Below are positions 1 to 7,434 of a stretch of 64,000 nt of DNA, piece by piece. The stretch lies in the NCBI GenBank assembly GCA_949744505.1, contig CATJXY010000017.1, positions 1 through 64,000 on the forward strand, written 5' to 3'. The stretch comes from an uncultured Erysipelotrichaceae bacterium (GTDB lineage Bacteria > Bacillota_I > Bacilli_A > Erysipelotrichales > Erysipelotrichaceae). Position 1 is the stretch's first letter. The number at the start of each line of letters is the position of its first letter. The notes under the pieces are model-generated. The model was not told the origin of the DNA. It searched no databases and saw only the letters and a list, made by a program, of their open reading frames with translations. The position numbers and the translations under genes were made by a program.

Positions 1-110
1 GCCAGACCGTCTTGGTACGCTGGGAAGCGTAGCCTAGAGCTGAGCCCCTAGTGGGCGATTACCTAAAAACCACCAGCTAAGCTGGTGGATATTTATTTTT
101 AAAATAGTTA
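1..110 (+). other. Possible 3' end of a structured RNA or IS200/IS605-type element
   Basis: The first 68 bases have no open reading frame and contain short GC-rich complementary blocks (tacgctgggaagcgta; gagcccctagtgggc). They are followed by a perfect 8-bp hairpin, CCACCAGC-taa-GCTGGTGG at 70-88, and an AT-rich stretch ending in TTTTT. This resembles the tail of a stable RNA with its terminator, and also the omega-RNA plus subterminal palindrome at the right end of IS200/IS605 TnpB elements. The 5' part lies outside the window, so the identity is a guess. Confidence 0.3.
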
Positions 111-131
111 AAAATAAGAAGTGAAACTGAG

Positions 132-167
132 ATAAAAACCGCCATCAAAACGTTTCTATATGGCGGT
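132..167 (-). terminator. Terminator of the small ORF/XRE operon
   Basis: Inverted repeat ACCGCCAT (138-145) and ATGGCGGT (160-167). Read on the minus strand the stem is followed by TTTTT, as expected for an intrinsic terminator just downstream of the 33-aa ORF. Confidence 0.7.
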
Positions 168-204
168 AGTATATAAATATGTATAAGTTGTAAGTGTAAT
201 TTAT

Positions 205-306
205 TTATTTCTTTTCTGCTTTCTTGTTTTTATCCCACCAAGTACCTGCTAATGAGCAAGATTCTTCAATTGTTAAAAATACAAGCAATATAAGCCAAAA
301 TTCCAT
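205..306 (-). CDS. 33-aa hydrophobic small protein downstream of XRE regulator
   Basis: ATG at 306 with a strong ribosome binding site (AAGGAGAAAGAAAC before it) and TAA at 205-207. The product begins MEFWLILLVFLTIEES, giving one short hydrophobic segment (about residues 2-13), and ends in a lysine-rich tail (DKNKKAEKK). It starts 15 bp after the stop of the XRE-family membrane regulator and is followed by a terminator, so the two are probably co-transcribed. I recognise no family. A single-pass small membrane peptide acting with the membrane-bound regulator is a reasonable inference only. The good ribosome binding site and the position between two genuine signals are the main support. Confidence 0.6.
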   Translation of the reverse strand: MEFWLILLVFLTIEESCSLAGTWWDKNKKAEKK

Positions 307-321
307 GTTTCTTTCTCCTTT

Positions 322-909
322 TTAATTAGTTAAATGTCGGTAAATTAAAATTACAATACTATATACAATAAGTGCAATCAAACCGGCTCCTAATGCATAT
401 ATAATTTTTTGGTATTTTCTTTTTCCTATTTCTTGTTGTGTTTCATCGTGAGTTAATTGTTTTCCATCAACAAAGGCCAGAACTTCTTTGTATGTTTGAA
501 TGTCATATTTCTTTTTAAACTTTTCAATTCTGCTTGCTGTATAAAAAGATATTGCAAACAAGCATAACCAAATAGCAATTCCTATGTACCCCTCAACACA
601 AAATAAAGGATAAGCACTTACTGTTATGATTATTAATTCGACTAGGAAAACATTACCCATCCTATTGAATTTGTTGATTGTTGTTTTTTCAACAATCTCT
701 CTCATCTCCTTTATATCTTCTTTCATAAACTCATCTAAAGATACATTAAAGATATTAGATAAGGCAATTAAGCTTTTAATATCAGGGCAACTTTTATTTG
801 TTTCCCAGTTTGAAATAGTTTGTCTTGAAACAAATATTTTAAGAGCGAGTTCTTCTTGAGAAATTTTTTGTTGTTCCCTATATTTCTTGATTTGTACTCC
901 AATATCCAT
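322..909 (-). CDS. XRE-family transcriptional regulator with membrane segments
   Basis: 195 aa. Residues 5-62 form a typical XRE/Cro helix-turn-helix (QISQEELA-type helix 2, VSRQTISNWE recognition helix). This is followed by a charged linker and three hydrophobic stretches at about 87-105, 108-126 and 169-191. HTH proteins of this layout are common in Firmicutes and probably tether a DNA-binding domain to the membrane; their signals are mostly unknown. The ATG at 909 lacks a strong ribosome binding site but the HTH starts right after it. The gene is followed on the same strand by a 33-aa hydrophobic ORF. Target genes cannot be told from the sequence; autoregulation is likely but not shown. 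Confidence 0.85.
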   Translation of the reverse strand: MDIGVQIKKYREQQKISQEELALKIFVSRQTISNWETNKSCPDIKSLIALSNIFNVSLDEFMKEDIKEMREIVEKTTINKFNRMGNVFLVELIIITVSAYPLFCVEGYIGIAIWLCLFAISFYTASRIEKFKKKYDIQTYKEVLAFVDGKQLTHDETQQEIGKRKYQKIIYALGAGLIALIVYSIVILIYRHLTN

Positions 910-1145
910 CTTGAATCTTCTCCTTCATTGTAATTGAATCTGCATTTCTTGTCTGTCAAAAGTCTTTGACATTGCTTTTATTTGTGTCTAAATAATTTTA
1001 CATCGCTTAAAATTGATTCTTCCCGAGTAATTATAGCTTTTCTGTATAAGTTATACAATAAAATCAATTCTTTTATAAATTAGAAAGAAAGTATCACTGG
1101 ATTAATATAAAATGAATCACTATAATTAAATTGGGAGGAAACAAA

Positions 1146-2585
1146 ATGATTCGATGGGGAATATTAGGAGCCGGGAAAATTGCGACTCGCTTTGCGGCAA
1201 GTTTAGAACAAGAACCAAATAGCATCTTGAAAGCTATTGCTGTTCGTAAAGAGGAAAAAGCAAGACAATTTCAAGAAAAGTTTGAAGTAGAAAAAATTTA
1301 CTTGGATTATGATGCTTTAATTGAAGATGAAGAGATTGATGCCATTTATTTATCTCTTCCTCATGGGCTTCATAAAGACTGGGCAATCAAAGCACTTAAA
1401 GCCCATAAAGCGGTACTATGTGAAAAACCGGCCACATGTTCTCATGAAGAGATGAAAGAAGTTGCCAAAGCGGCAAAAGAAAATAATTGTCTTTTCATGG
1501 AGGCAATGAAAACAAGATTTGTGCCTCTTTATGAGGACATCAAAAAATTGATTCATGAAGGAACGATCGGGAAGATACAACGTATTGAAAATAGTTTTTG
1601 TTCGTTGGTATCGGAAAAAGGAATTCAAGATTCCTATTTGAGCGATCCGATTCAAGGTGGCTGTTTGTTAGATACAGGGATTTACTGTGTGAGTTGGATT
1701 GATGATCTTATAAATGAAAAGGTTACTTTAAGTAAAGTTTATACCAATATAAAAAATGGAGTTGATTATTATGTTAAAGCAATTCTACATTCCGAATCGC
1801 AAATAACGATTGAAATAGAAGTAGCCTTAGATCGCAAAAAGCCAAGGAATATGATTATATTCGGGGAAAAAGGACGCATTGAAATAGTTGAACATCATCG
1901 TACACAAGAAATCAAAGTAATTACCGAATCCACTCAGAAAGAGATTAAGAAACCGTATGTTGTAGATGATTTTTATGGGCAGATCCATCATTTTACAGAA
2001 TGCTTGATGAATCATAAGATGGAAAGTGAAATCATGCCTTTATCTTCTTCCGTGAATTGTGCCAAAATATTGGATATGATTAAAGCAGGATTTACTCAAT
2101 ATGATGAAAATGATTTAAGTATTTTAAGAAAACAGGAAGAAAGGCTTCAATTTGAAAGCTTTGGTTCAAAACAAGCACTTGAACTGGGAAAGATCATCAT
2201 TGAAATAGCACACGAATATGATCGGGAAGTTGCAGTGCAAATTGTCAGAGAAGCTGATGAGGCAACGATATTTCAATACTTAATGGACAGCAAGTCAGCT
2301 CGAAATCTTGATTTTATGGCAAGAAAAAGAAAAGTGGCATTGGCATGTCAACATTCAAGTGTATATGCAGCCATTGAAATGAAAAAAATCGGAAGAAGAC
2401 CGGACTATTTAGAAGCTGGTTTATCCGCAGCCGGGGGTGCATTTCCGATTCGTGTAAGTGGAAAATGGATTGCAACACTTTTAATAAGCGGACTTCATGA
2501 AGGAAAAGATCATGAATTATGTGTGCGAGCTTTAAGCAAATATTTACAAGTAGAATATCCTGATTTCCCTAAAGCCCTTATATGA
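1146..2585 (+). CDS. Gfo/Idh/MocA oxidoreductase fused to UPF0303/HbpS-like domain
   Basis: 479 aa. I start at ATG 1146, 8 bp after GGGAGG; an upstream TTG in frame overlaps that ribosome binding site. The N-terminal Rossmann fold has GILGAGKIA at residues 5-13 and the CEKP motif near residue 94 that is typical of Gfo/Idh/MocA NAD(P)-dependent sugar or diol dehydrogenases. The usual substrate domain runs to about residue 320. Residues about 321-479 are an added domain resembling UPF0303 (GlcG/HbpS-like, sometimes labelled heme-degrading), with ARKRKVALACQHSS, GGAFPIRVSG and SGLHEGKDHEL blocks. The two families are usually separate proteins, so this looks like a true fusion in one uninterrupted frame. 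The substrate is unknown. The gene stands alone between an upstream AT-rich leader and a terminator. Confidence 0.85.
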   Translation: MIRWGILGAGKIATRFAASLEQEPNSILKAIAVRKEEKARQFQEKFEVEKIYLDYDALIEDEEIDAIYLSLPHGLHKDWAIKALKAHKAVLCEKPATCSHEEMKEVAKAAKENNCLFMEAMKTRFVPLYEDIKKLIHEGTIGKIQRIENSFCSLVSEKGIQDSYLSDPIQGGCLLDTGIYCVSWIDDLINEKVTLSKVYTNIKNGVDYYVKAILHSESQITIEIEVALDRKKPRNMIIFGEKGRIEIVEHHRTQEIKVITESTQKEIKKPYVVDDFYGQIHHFTECLMNHKMESEIMPLSSSVNCAKILDMIKAGFTQYDENDLSILRKQEERLQFESFGSKQALELGKIIIEIAHEYDREVAVQIVREADEATIFQYLMDSKSARNLDFMARKRKVALACQHSSVYAAIEMKKIGRRPDYLEAGLSAAGGAFPIRVSGKWIATLLISGLHEGKDHELCVRALSKYLQVEYPDFPKALI

Positions 2586-2600
2586 TACAGAGAATAAGAA

Positions 2601-2640
2601 AAAGGCTATAAAAGATTCCTTTCTTTTAAAGCCTTTATTT
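2601..2640. terminator. Bidirectional terminator between convergent genes
   Basis: Stem 2601-2614 against 2623-2636 (one mismatch) with T-rich tails on both strands. It overlaps the stop of the minus-strand NUDIX gene, which ends at 2606, so it can end both transcripts. Confidence 0.7.
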
Positions 2641-3151
2641 TTAGTGCCATAGCAATTGTTTTCCCATCTGTAATTTCACCGATCAAAACTTTTTCAATCA
2701 GCTTATCAAATGACATGCAGGAAAGTTCCAAAAATTCATCCGGTTCCAAGCTTTGACCAACCAAGGTCAGATCATCCGCATAATACATGTAGATGCGCTC
2801 TTGTAGATAAGCTCCGGTCGGAACAAATTCACCGATGAATACGAGTTTCCCGGCAACATAACCGGTTTCTTCCATTAACTCTCTCTTTGCACAATCACGA
2901 GGATCTTCTCCTGGGGCTAATTTTCCGGCTGGGAATTCGACCATGCTTCTCTGCTGACCATAGCGATACTGTGTGACTAAATAAACATTATTGTTTTCAT
3001 CGAATGCGGCAACACAAGCCCCACCCGGATGTTCGATCAATTCTCTTGTAACAATATCTCCATTAACAAGTTGAACTGAGTCTTTTCGAACATTAAAAAG
3101 GTTCCCGTTAAGAATTGTTTTTTTAACAAGCGTTTTTTCTTTTAATTCCAT
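2606..3151 (-). CDS. NUDIX hydrolase, ADP-ribose pyrophosphatase type
   Basis: 181 aa, the usual length for the ADP-ribose/ADP-sugar pyrophosphatase branch of the NUDIX superfamily. The Nudix box is complete at residues 76-98 (G76, E82, R90-E91, E94-E95, G97), giving the divalent-metal-binding loop-helix-loop. The upstream ELIEHPGGACVAAF block and the downstream VPTGAYLQER region match NudF-like proteins that hydrolyse ADP-ribose to AMP and ribose-5-phosphate. The gene is monocistronic and converges on the oxidoreductase gene. The exact substrate cannot be fixed by sequence alone. Confidence 0.88.
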   Translation of the reverse strand: MELKEKTLVKKTILNGNLFNVRKDSVQLVNGDIVTRELIEHPGGACVAAFDENNNVYLVTQYRYGQQRSMVEFPAGKLAPGEDPRDCAKRELMEETGYVAGKLVFIGEFVPTGAYLQERIYMYYADDLTLVGQSLEPDEFLELSCMSFDKLIEKVLIGEITDGKTIAMALKIKALKERNLL

Positions 3152-3227
3152 ATTTTACTCCTTGGTAATATTGATAAATATATTATACCCCAATTCTGAT
3201 TATTTTCATACAATTTTCTATTTCCTC

Positions 3228-3256
3228 TTGAAATGGAGTACGCTCCATGTTTTAAT
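3228..3256 (+). promoter_or_regulatory. Putative promoter with MerR-type dyad in the spacer
   Basis: TTGAAA (3228-3233) and TTTAAT (3251-3256) are 17 bp apart, and the spacer carries ATGGAG-tacg-CTCCAT (3233-3248), a dyad placed as MerR-family regulators bind. It lies directly before the MerR-type gene, so autoregulation is likely. If TTTAAT is the true -10 the leader would be only a few bases, so the exact -10 is uncertain. Confidence 0.5.
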
Positions 3257-3271
3257 TAAAGGGGTGATAAC

Positions 3272-3652
3272 ATGAAGGTTTCAGAATGTTCAAAAAGAAG
3301 TAATACGCCAATTGATACAATTCGATATTATGAGAAAATAGATCTTTTGAATGTGGTAAAAGAAGAACACAGTCAGAAAGATTACAGTGAAAAGGACGTT
3401 GAACGGTTGTGTGAGATAGCAATCTTGAAAAAGACAAATCTTTCGTTGGAAGAAATAAAAGAGTATTTGAAAGCTAAAGATACGATTGAATCTATGATGT
3501 CGGGACAGTTGGATTTTGTGCGTATCAAAGAAAGCTTAGCCATTTTGAAAACCTTGAATGATAAGCTCGGTGAAGAAAAGAATGATTTATTGGCAGCACA
3601 AAATACGATTGAGGTAGCCATGAATTCATTGAAAGAAAATCTTCTCCGTTAA
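3272..3652 (+). CDS. MerR-family transcriptional regulator
   Basis: 126 aa. Residues 2-25 match the MerR winged-helix start (VSECSKRSNTPIDTIRYYEKIDLL), followed by a wing and a long helical dimerisation region at about 60-120. The protein lacks the paired cysteines of metal-sensing MerR proteins, so it probably belongs to the stress-sensing or small-ligand branch. The ATG at 3272 follows AAGGGGTGATAAC. A dyad in the promoter immediately upstream fits autoregulation. It is the only gene in its transcript before a terminator at about 3700, so its other targets are unknown. Confidence 0.85.
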   Translation: MKVSECSKRSNTPIDTIRYYEKIDLLNVVKEEHSQKDYSEKDVERLCEIAILKKTNLSLEEIKEYLKAKDTIESMMSGQLDFVRIKESLAILKTLNDKLGEEKNDLLAAQNTIEVAMNSLKENLLR

Positions 3653-3665
3653 TAAGGATTGAAAA

Positions 3666-3700
3666 AGAGTATTAACAAATGAAAGTTAATACTTTTTATT
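3666..3700 (+). terminator. Terminator after the MerR gene
   Basis: AGTATTAAC (3668-3676) and GTTAATACT (3685-3693) form a perfect 9-bp stem followed by TTTTTATTT. Confidence 0.8.
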
Positions 3701-3833
3701 TAGTGATAAAATGAATAGAAACCAAATGTTGGCAAGGATCGATTTCTTTTAATCTTTTAAACAAAGAAAGATTATGTTAAACTAAATACAGGTTTTATTC
3801 TGGTAATACTTAAATCAAGGAAAAGGTGAAAAG

Positions 3834-4463
3834 ATGAGACGAGGATGGTTTATAACTTTTGAAGGACCGGATGGAAGTGGAAAGACAACCGTTTCTACTT
3901 CTGTGGTAGAGAAGCTGAAAGAATTTGGTTATGAAGTAGTTTATACAAGAGAGCCGGGTGGAATTGATATTGCGGAACAAATCCGTCGTGTCATATTGGA
4001 TCCGAAAAATACGGCAATGGATGCAAAAACAGAAGCACTGTTGTATGCGGCAAGTCGTCGTCAACATCTTGTGGAAAAAGTTCTTCCTGCTTTAAATGAA
4101 GGGAAAATTGTAATCTGCGATCGTTTTGTAGACAGTTCTTTGGCCTATCAAGGGGTTGGAAGAGATTTGGGAATCGATGAAGTTTACTCAATTAATCGTT
4201 TTGCCATAGAGGATGTGATGCCGGATAAAACAATATATTTGAATTTGAGTGCTGCGGAAGGGCTCAGTCGTTTATCAAATAGAGAGTTCAAAGACAGATT
4301 GGATCAAGAGAAGATCGATTTTCATTTGAAAGTGGTGGATGGCTACAAACAGGTGGTTGAAAAATATAAAGACCGCATGGTAATCATCGATGCATCAAAT
4401 GAAGTAGAGAAAGTGATACAAGATGCTTTCGAAGCTGTTATGAATGTGGTAAGAGTCCGATGA
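3834..4463 (+). CDS. tmk: Thymidylate kinase
   Basis: 209 aa, the usual length. P-loop GPDGSGKTT at residues 11-19, TREPGG near 42-47, the DR-containing block CDRFVDSSLAYQG, and an arginine-bearing LID region (RLSNREFKDRLDQE) identify dTMP kinase, which phosphorylates dTMP to dTDP for DNA synthesis in the cytoplasm. Start ATG at 3834 follows AAAAGGTGAAAAG. It is the first gene of a tightly packed operon and its stop overlaps the holB start by 4 bp (ATGA). This tmk-holB-ricT-rsmI order matches the Bacillus tmk-region cluster, with the small genes in between missing. Confidence 0.95.
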   Translation: MRRGWFITFEGPDGSGKTTVSTSVVEKLKEFGYEVVYTREPGGIDIAEQIRRVILDPKNTAMDAKTEALLYAASRRQHLVEKVLPALNEGKIVICDRFVDSSLAYQGVGRDLGIDEVYSINRFAIEDVMPDKTIYLNLSAAEGLSRLSNREFKDRLDQEKIDFHLKVVDGYKQVVEKYKDRMVIIDASNEVEKVIQDAFEAVMNVVRVR

Positions 4464-5452
4464 AAACAGAAGAATTGAGAAGCTTACAGCCAACTGTGAT
4501 TCGTATTTTAGAAAATGCATTGGCCTCTGATAAATTATCCCATGCCTATCTGTTTGTCGGGGAAAAAGGAACTTGTACAAAGGAATGTGCTACCTGGTTG
4601 ATTGGACAAGTCATTAATAAAGGGTTGAAAGCAGAGAGTGAGGAAGCAATCTCTAATTTGCGAAGACTTGAGGAAGGAACCTATGCGGATTGTATTGTTT
4701 TGGATGGAATCAGCAAGTCAATAAAAAAAGAAGAAATCTTAACTGTTCAAGAAAAGTTTTCCAAGACAGCGCTTGAAAAATCCGGATGGAAGGCATACAT
4801 ATTAGATGGAGTAGATAATGCGACAACAGAAGCATGTAACAGTCTTTTGAAATTCTTAGAAGAACCGCAACCGGATACATTGGCAATCTTAATTACTGAT
4901 AAGCAAGATCGTGTCTTACCGACACTTGTATCAAGATGTCAGACTTTAACATTCAGAACGCAACCGTTTGATCGCTGTTATGAAGAGTGTTTAAGTGAAG
5001 GAATAGATGAGACAGATAGCTATTTTCTTGCCCATCTTGTTCATAACAGTAAAATGGCTTTAAGACTTAGTGAAGAGGAAGCTTATCAAATTGCGGTAAA
5101 TTTAATGAAAAATTTCGTACAAGAATTCATAAAAGATCCGGAGTATGCACTTTTTCAAGTACAGAATGAAGGATACCAAGATAAGAACAGAAGTTTTGAA
5201 CGGGAAATTATGGCTTGGTTTGTTGAACTTCTATCTCTGTTTTATAGAGATTGCATCTTATCAAATGAATTAAAAAAAGGTTGGTATCAGGAAGCGATTG
5301 AAAATTCCAGAAAAGAAGGGTTACCGTTTGAATCTTTGATTCAGATTTGTTTGGAAGGAAAAGATAAACTACGGCAGATCAGTCTTAATCCGGAATTAGT
5401 TGTAGATGAAATGATCTTGAAAATGAAGGAGGTCAAAAAATGGAAGAAGTAA
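4460..5452 (+). CDS. holB: DNA polymerase III delta' subunit
   Basis: 330 aa. It has the AAA+ clamp-loader layout of delta' with a degenerate P-loop (VGEKGTCTKE instead of GxxGxGK), the DGVDNATTEACNSLLKFLEEP sensor-region block and the SRC motif (LVSRCQTLTF) that supplies the trans-acting arginine. As part of the tau-delta-delta' loader it helps open and load the beta sliding clamp. It is translationally coupled to tmk by an ATGA overlap, and the next gene, ricT, begins inside its last codons. Confidence 0.92.
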   Translation: MKTEELRSLQPTVIRILENALASDKLSHAYLFVGEKGTCTKECATWLIGQVINKGLKAESEEAISNLRRLEEGTYADCIVLDGISKSIKKEEILTVQEKFSKTALEKSGWKAYILDGVDNATTEACNSLLKFLEEPQPDTLAILITDKQDRVLPTLVSRCQTLTFRTQPFDRCYEECLSEGIDETDSYFLAHLVHNSKMALRLSEEEAYQIAVNLMKNFVQEFIKDPEYALFQVQNEGYQDKNRSFEREIMAWFVELLSLFYRDCILSNELKKGWYQEAIENSRKEGLPFESLIQICLEGKDKLRQISLNPELVVDEMILKMKEVKKWKK

Positions 5453-6393
5453 AAGAAATAACAGAAAATGGTGAAGAACAATCTGGACAGAGCACAGATT
5501 TTAAATACTATGTAAGTATTCGTTTTAAAAATACCAAAAAAGCGTATAGCTTTGGATGTAAAGAAGAGGATCAAATCCATTACGGTGATCATGTTGTCGT
5601 TGAAACCGCAAGGGGAATGGAGCTTGGAAAAGTAATCAGTGATGTAAGAGAAATCATCGCTCCTTTAAGCATTCCTTTAAAACCGGTACTTCGTAAAGCA
5701 ACAGAAAAAGATATTGAAGATGCGAAAATGAATGAAGACTTGGCAAAAGAAGCTCTTGTAAAGTGTCAGGAGTGTGTAAATCATCTTAAATTGGATATGA
5801 ATTTAATCAGTTCGGAGTATACATTGGATCGAGCCAAGATTATTTTTGTTTATGTTGCGGATGAGAGAGTTGATTTCAGAGAATTATTGAAAGAATTAGC
5901 CGCTATTTTCAAATGTCGTATTGAACTGCGTCAGATTGGTCCACGTGATAAAGCTAAAATTATCGGTGGAATCGGTCCTTGTGGAAATGAAACATGTTGC
6001 AGTCGTTTTTTGAGTGATTTTGATGTCGTTTCCATTAATATGGCAAAGAATCAGTTGTTGGCATTGAACATTCAAAAATTATCCGGTCAATGTGGAAAAC
6101 TGATGTGCTGTTTAAAGTATGAAGATGATTTATACAAAGAATTGAAAGAAGGTTTACCGAAGATGAATTCTCAGGTTGAATATGAGGGAAAGGTTTACCG
6201 AATTACATCCATGAATGTCATTAATCGAATCGTAAAGATTGAGAATAAAGAAACATCGTTATTTTTAAGTTTCGATGAAGCGATACAAAATGGTTTAAAA
6301 AAATTAGAACATAACAATCCAAATTCTAATAAAAAAGAAAATGGAAATGCTAAAAAGGAAAAGCAACACAATGATAAGGCAGAAAAGCTTTGA
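5440..6393 (+). CDS. ricT: PSP1-domain protein RicT (YaaT)
   Basis: 317 aa, starting at ATG 5440 after AAGGAGGTC and overlapping the holB end by 13 bp. The PSP1 domain covers roughly residues 20-230 and includes the conserved KIIGGIGPCG block. A cysteine cluster (PCGNETCCSRF and QCGKLMCC, about residues 180-225) matches the RicT residues that hold an iron-sulfur cluster in the RicA-RicF-RicT (Y-complex) of Bacillus, which promotes RNase Y cleavage of some operon mRNAs. The C-terminus is a low-complexity Lys/Asn/Glu tail (about 290-317), so the last ~30 residues are probably disordered. RicA and RicF are not in this window. Confidence 0.9.
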   Translation: MEEVKEITENGEEQSGQSTDFKYYVSIRFKNTKKAYSFGCKEEDQIHYGDHVVVETARGMELGKVISDVREIIAPLSIPLKPVLRKATEKDIEDAKMNEDLAKEALVKCQECVNHLKLDMNLISSEYTLDRAKIIFVYVADERVDFRELLKELAAIFKCRIELRQIGPRDKAKIIGGIGPCGNETCCSRFLSDFDVVSINMAKNQLLALNIQKLSGQCGKLMCCLKYEDDLYKELKEGLPKMNSQVEYEGKVYRITSMNVINRIVKIENKETSLFLSFDEAIQNGLKKLEHNNPNSNKKENGNAKKEKQHNDKAEKL

Positions 6394-7225
6394 GAATGAG
6401 TCTTCATGCCTATATCTTGTTGCAACTCCGATCGGTAATCTCAGCGAGATGAGTCCTCGGGCAATTGAAGTCTTAAAAAGTGTGGATGTGATTGCGGCAG
6501 AAGATACGAGAAATACAATGAAATTGTTGCGTGCGTTTGAGATTAAGACACATTGTATTGCCCATCACAGTTATAATGAAACTGAAAGTTCAGAAGGAAT
6601 TTTAAATCTGTTGAGAATTGGAAAAAATGTTGCGATTGTGACGGATGCCGGATATCCTTTAATATCAGATCCGGGTCAAGTTTTGGTTCAATTAGCCGCA
6701 AAAGAAGGGTTTAATATCATTCCGATTAGTGGAAGCAATGCAGCATTGGCAGCGCTTGTTGCATCAGGTCTATGTGCACAGCCATTTATGTTTTACGGAT
6801 TTCTTCCCGTTAAAGAAAATGATTGTCTTCATAAATTAGAAGAGTTGAAAAAAGTTCCTGTTACATTGATTTTCTATGAGGCTCCTCATCGCATAGAGAA
6901 AATGTTAAAGCGATGTTTGGAAGTATTGGGAGATCGAAATGCAACATTGGCACGTGAGCTAACAAAGAAACATGAAGAATTTCTACGTGGAACTTTAAGT
7001 GAGTTGATAGAGGTTGCCTCTGATTTAAAGGGAGAAATGGTAGTTGTAGTTGAAGGGGCTAAGATTGAGGAAGAAGTCAATATGTCTATGGATGAATTAC
7101 TTGAAGAAGTGGAACATTTCATTCATGAAGGATATAGGGTTAAAGAGGCTATAAAAGAAACGGCGCAAAAATTCAATGTTTCCAAGAATGAACTATACGC
7201 TGCTTATCATCAGAATCATAAATAA
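6371..7225 (+). CDS. rsmI: 16S rRNA (cytidine1402-2'-O)-methyltransferase
   Basis: 284 aa from ATG 6371, which follows AAAAAGGAAAAGCAACACA; another in-frame ATG at 6341 lies further inside ricT and lacks a better site. The tetrapyrrole-methylase fold is clear: YLVATPIGNLSEMSPRAIEVL at the N-terminus, AAEDTRNT, TDAGYPLISDPG (SAM-binding loop) and the IFYEAPHRIEKML motif. RsmI methylates C1402 in the ribosomal P-site. The product ends with a helix-turn-helix-like tail (YRVKEAIKETAQKFNVSKNELY), normal for the family. It is the last gene of the tmk operon and is followed by a strong terminator. Confidence 0.93.
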   Translation: MIRQKSFENESSCLYLVATPIGNLSEMSPRAIEVLKSVDVIAAEDTRNTMKLLRAFEIKTHCIAHHSYNETESSEGILNLLRIGKNVAIVTDAGYPLISDPGQVLVQLAAKEGFNIIPISGSNAALAALVASGLCAQPFMFYGFLPVKENDCLHKLEELKKVPVTLIFYEAPHRIEKMLKRCLEVLGDRNATLARELTKKHEEFLRGTLSELIEVASDLKGEMVVVVEGAKIEEEVNMSMDELLEEVEHFIHEGYRVKEAIKETAQKFNVSKNELYAAYHQNHK

Positions 7226-7269
7226 AGATACAACAGAGTACTGAAATGTACAAAGTTGTATCTTTTTTT
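7226..7269 (+). terminator. Terminator of the tmk-holB-ricT-rsmI operon
   Basis: AGATACAAC (7226-7234) pairs with GTTGTATCT (7255-7263), followed by seven Ts. Confidence 0.9.
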
Positions 7270-7382
7270 GAAAAGTAAACACGATTAGATGATGGATTTA
7301 AAAAGAATCTTGTCGTTATAGTTGTGAGTATAAGAAAAGCACCTATGGTTTATGATAGATGCTTAACCTTAATAAATTTTAC

Positions 7383-7415
7383 TTTCCCTTAAATACACAG
7401 CTGTTTTAAGGGAAA
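7383..7415. repeat. TTTCCCTTAAA inverted repeat downstream of fic
   Basis: Perfect 11-bp arms (7383-7393 and 7405-7415) with an 11-bp centre. The arms are the same sequence found in the two palindromes on the other side of the fic gene. It lies 20 bp beyond the fic stop. Confidence 0.75.
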
Positions 7416-7434
7416 ATGATATGGATGTAAGGAA

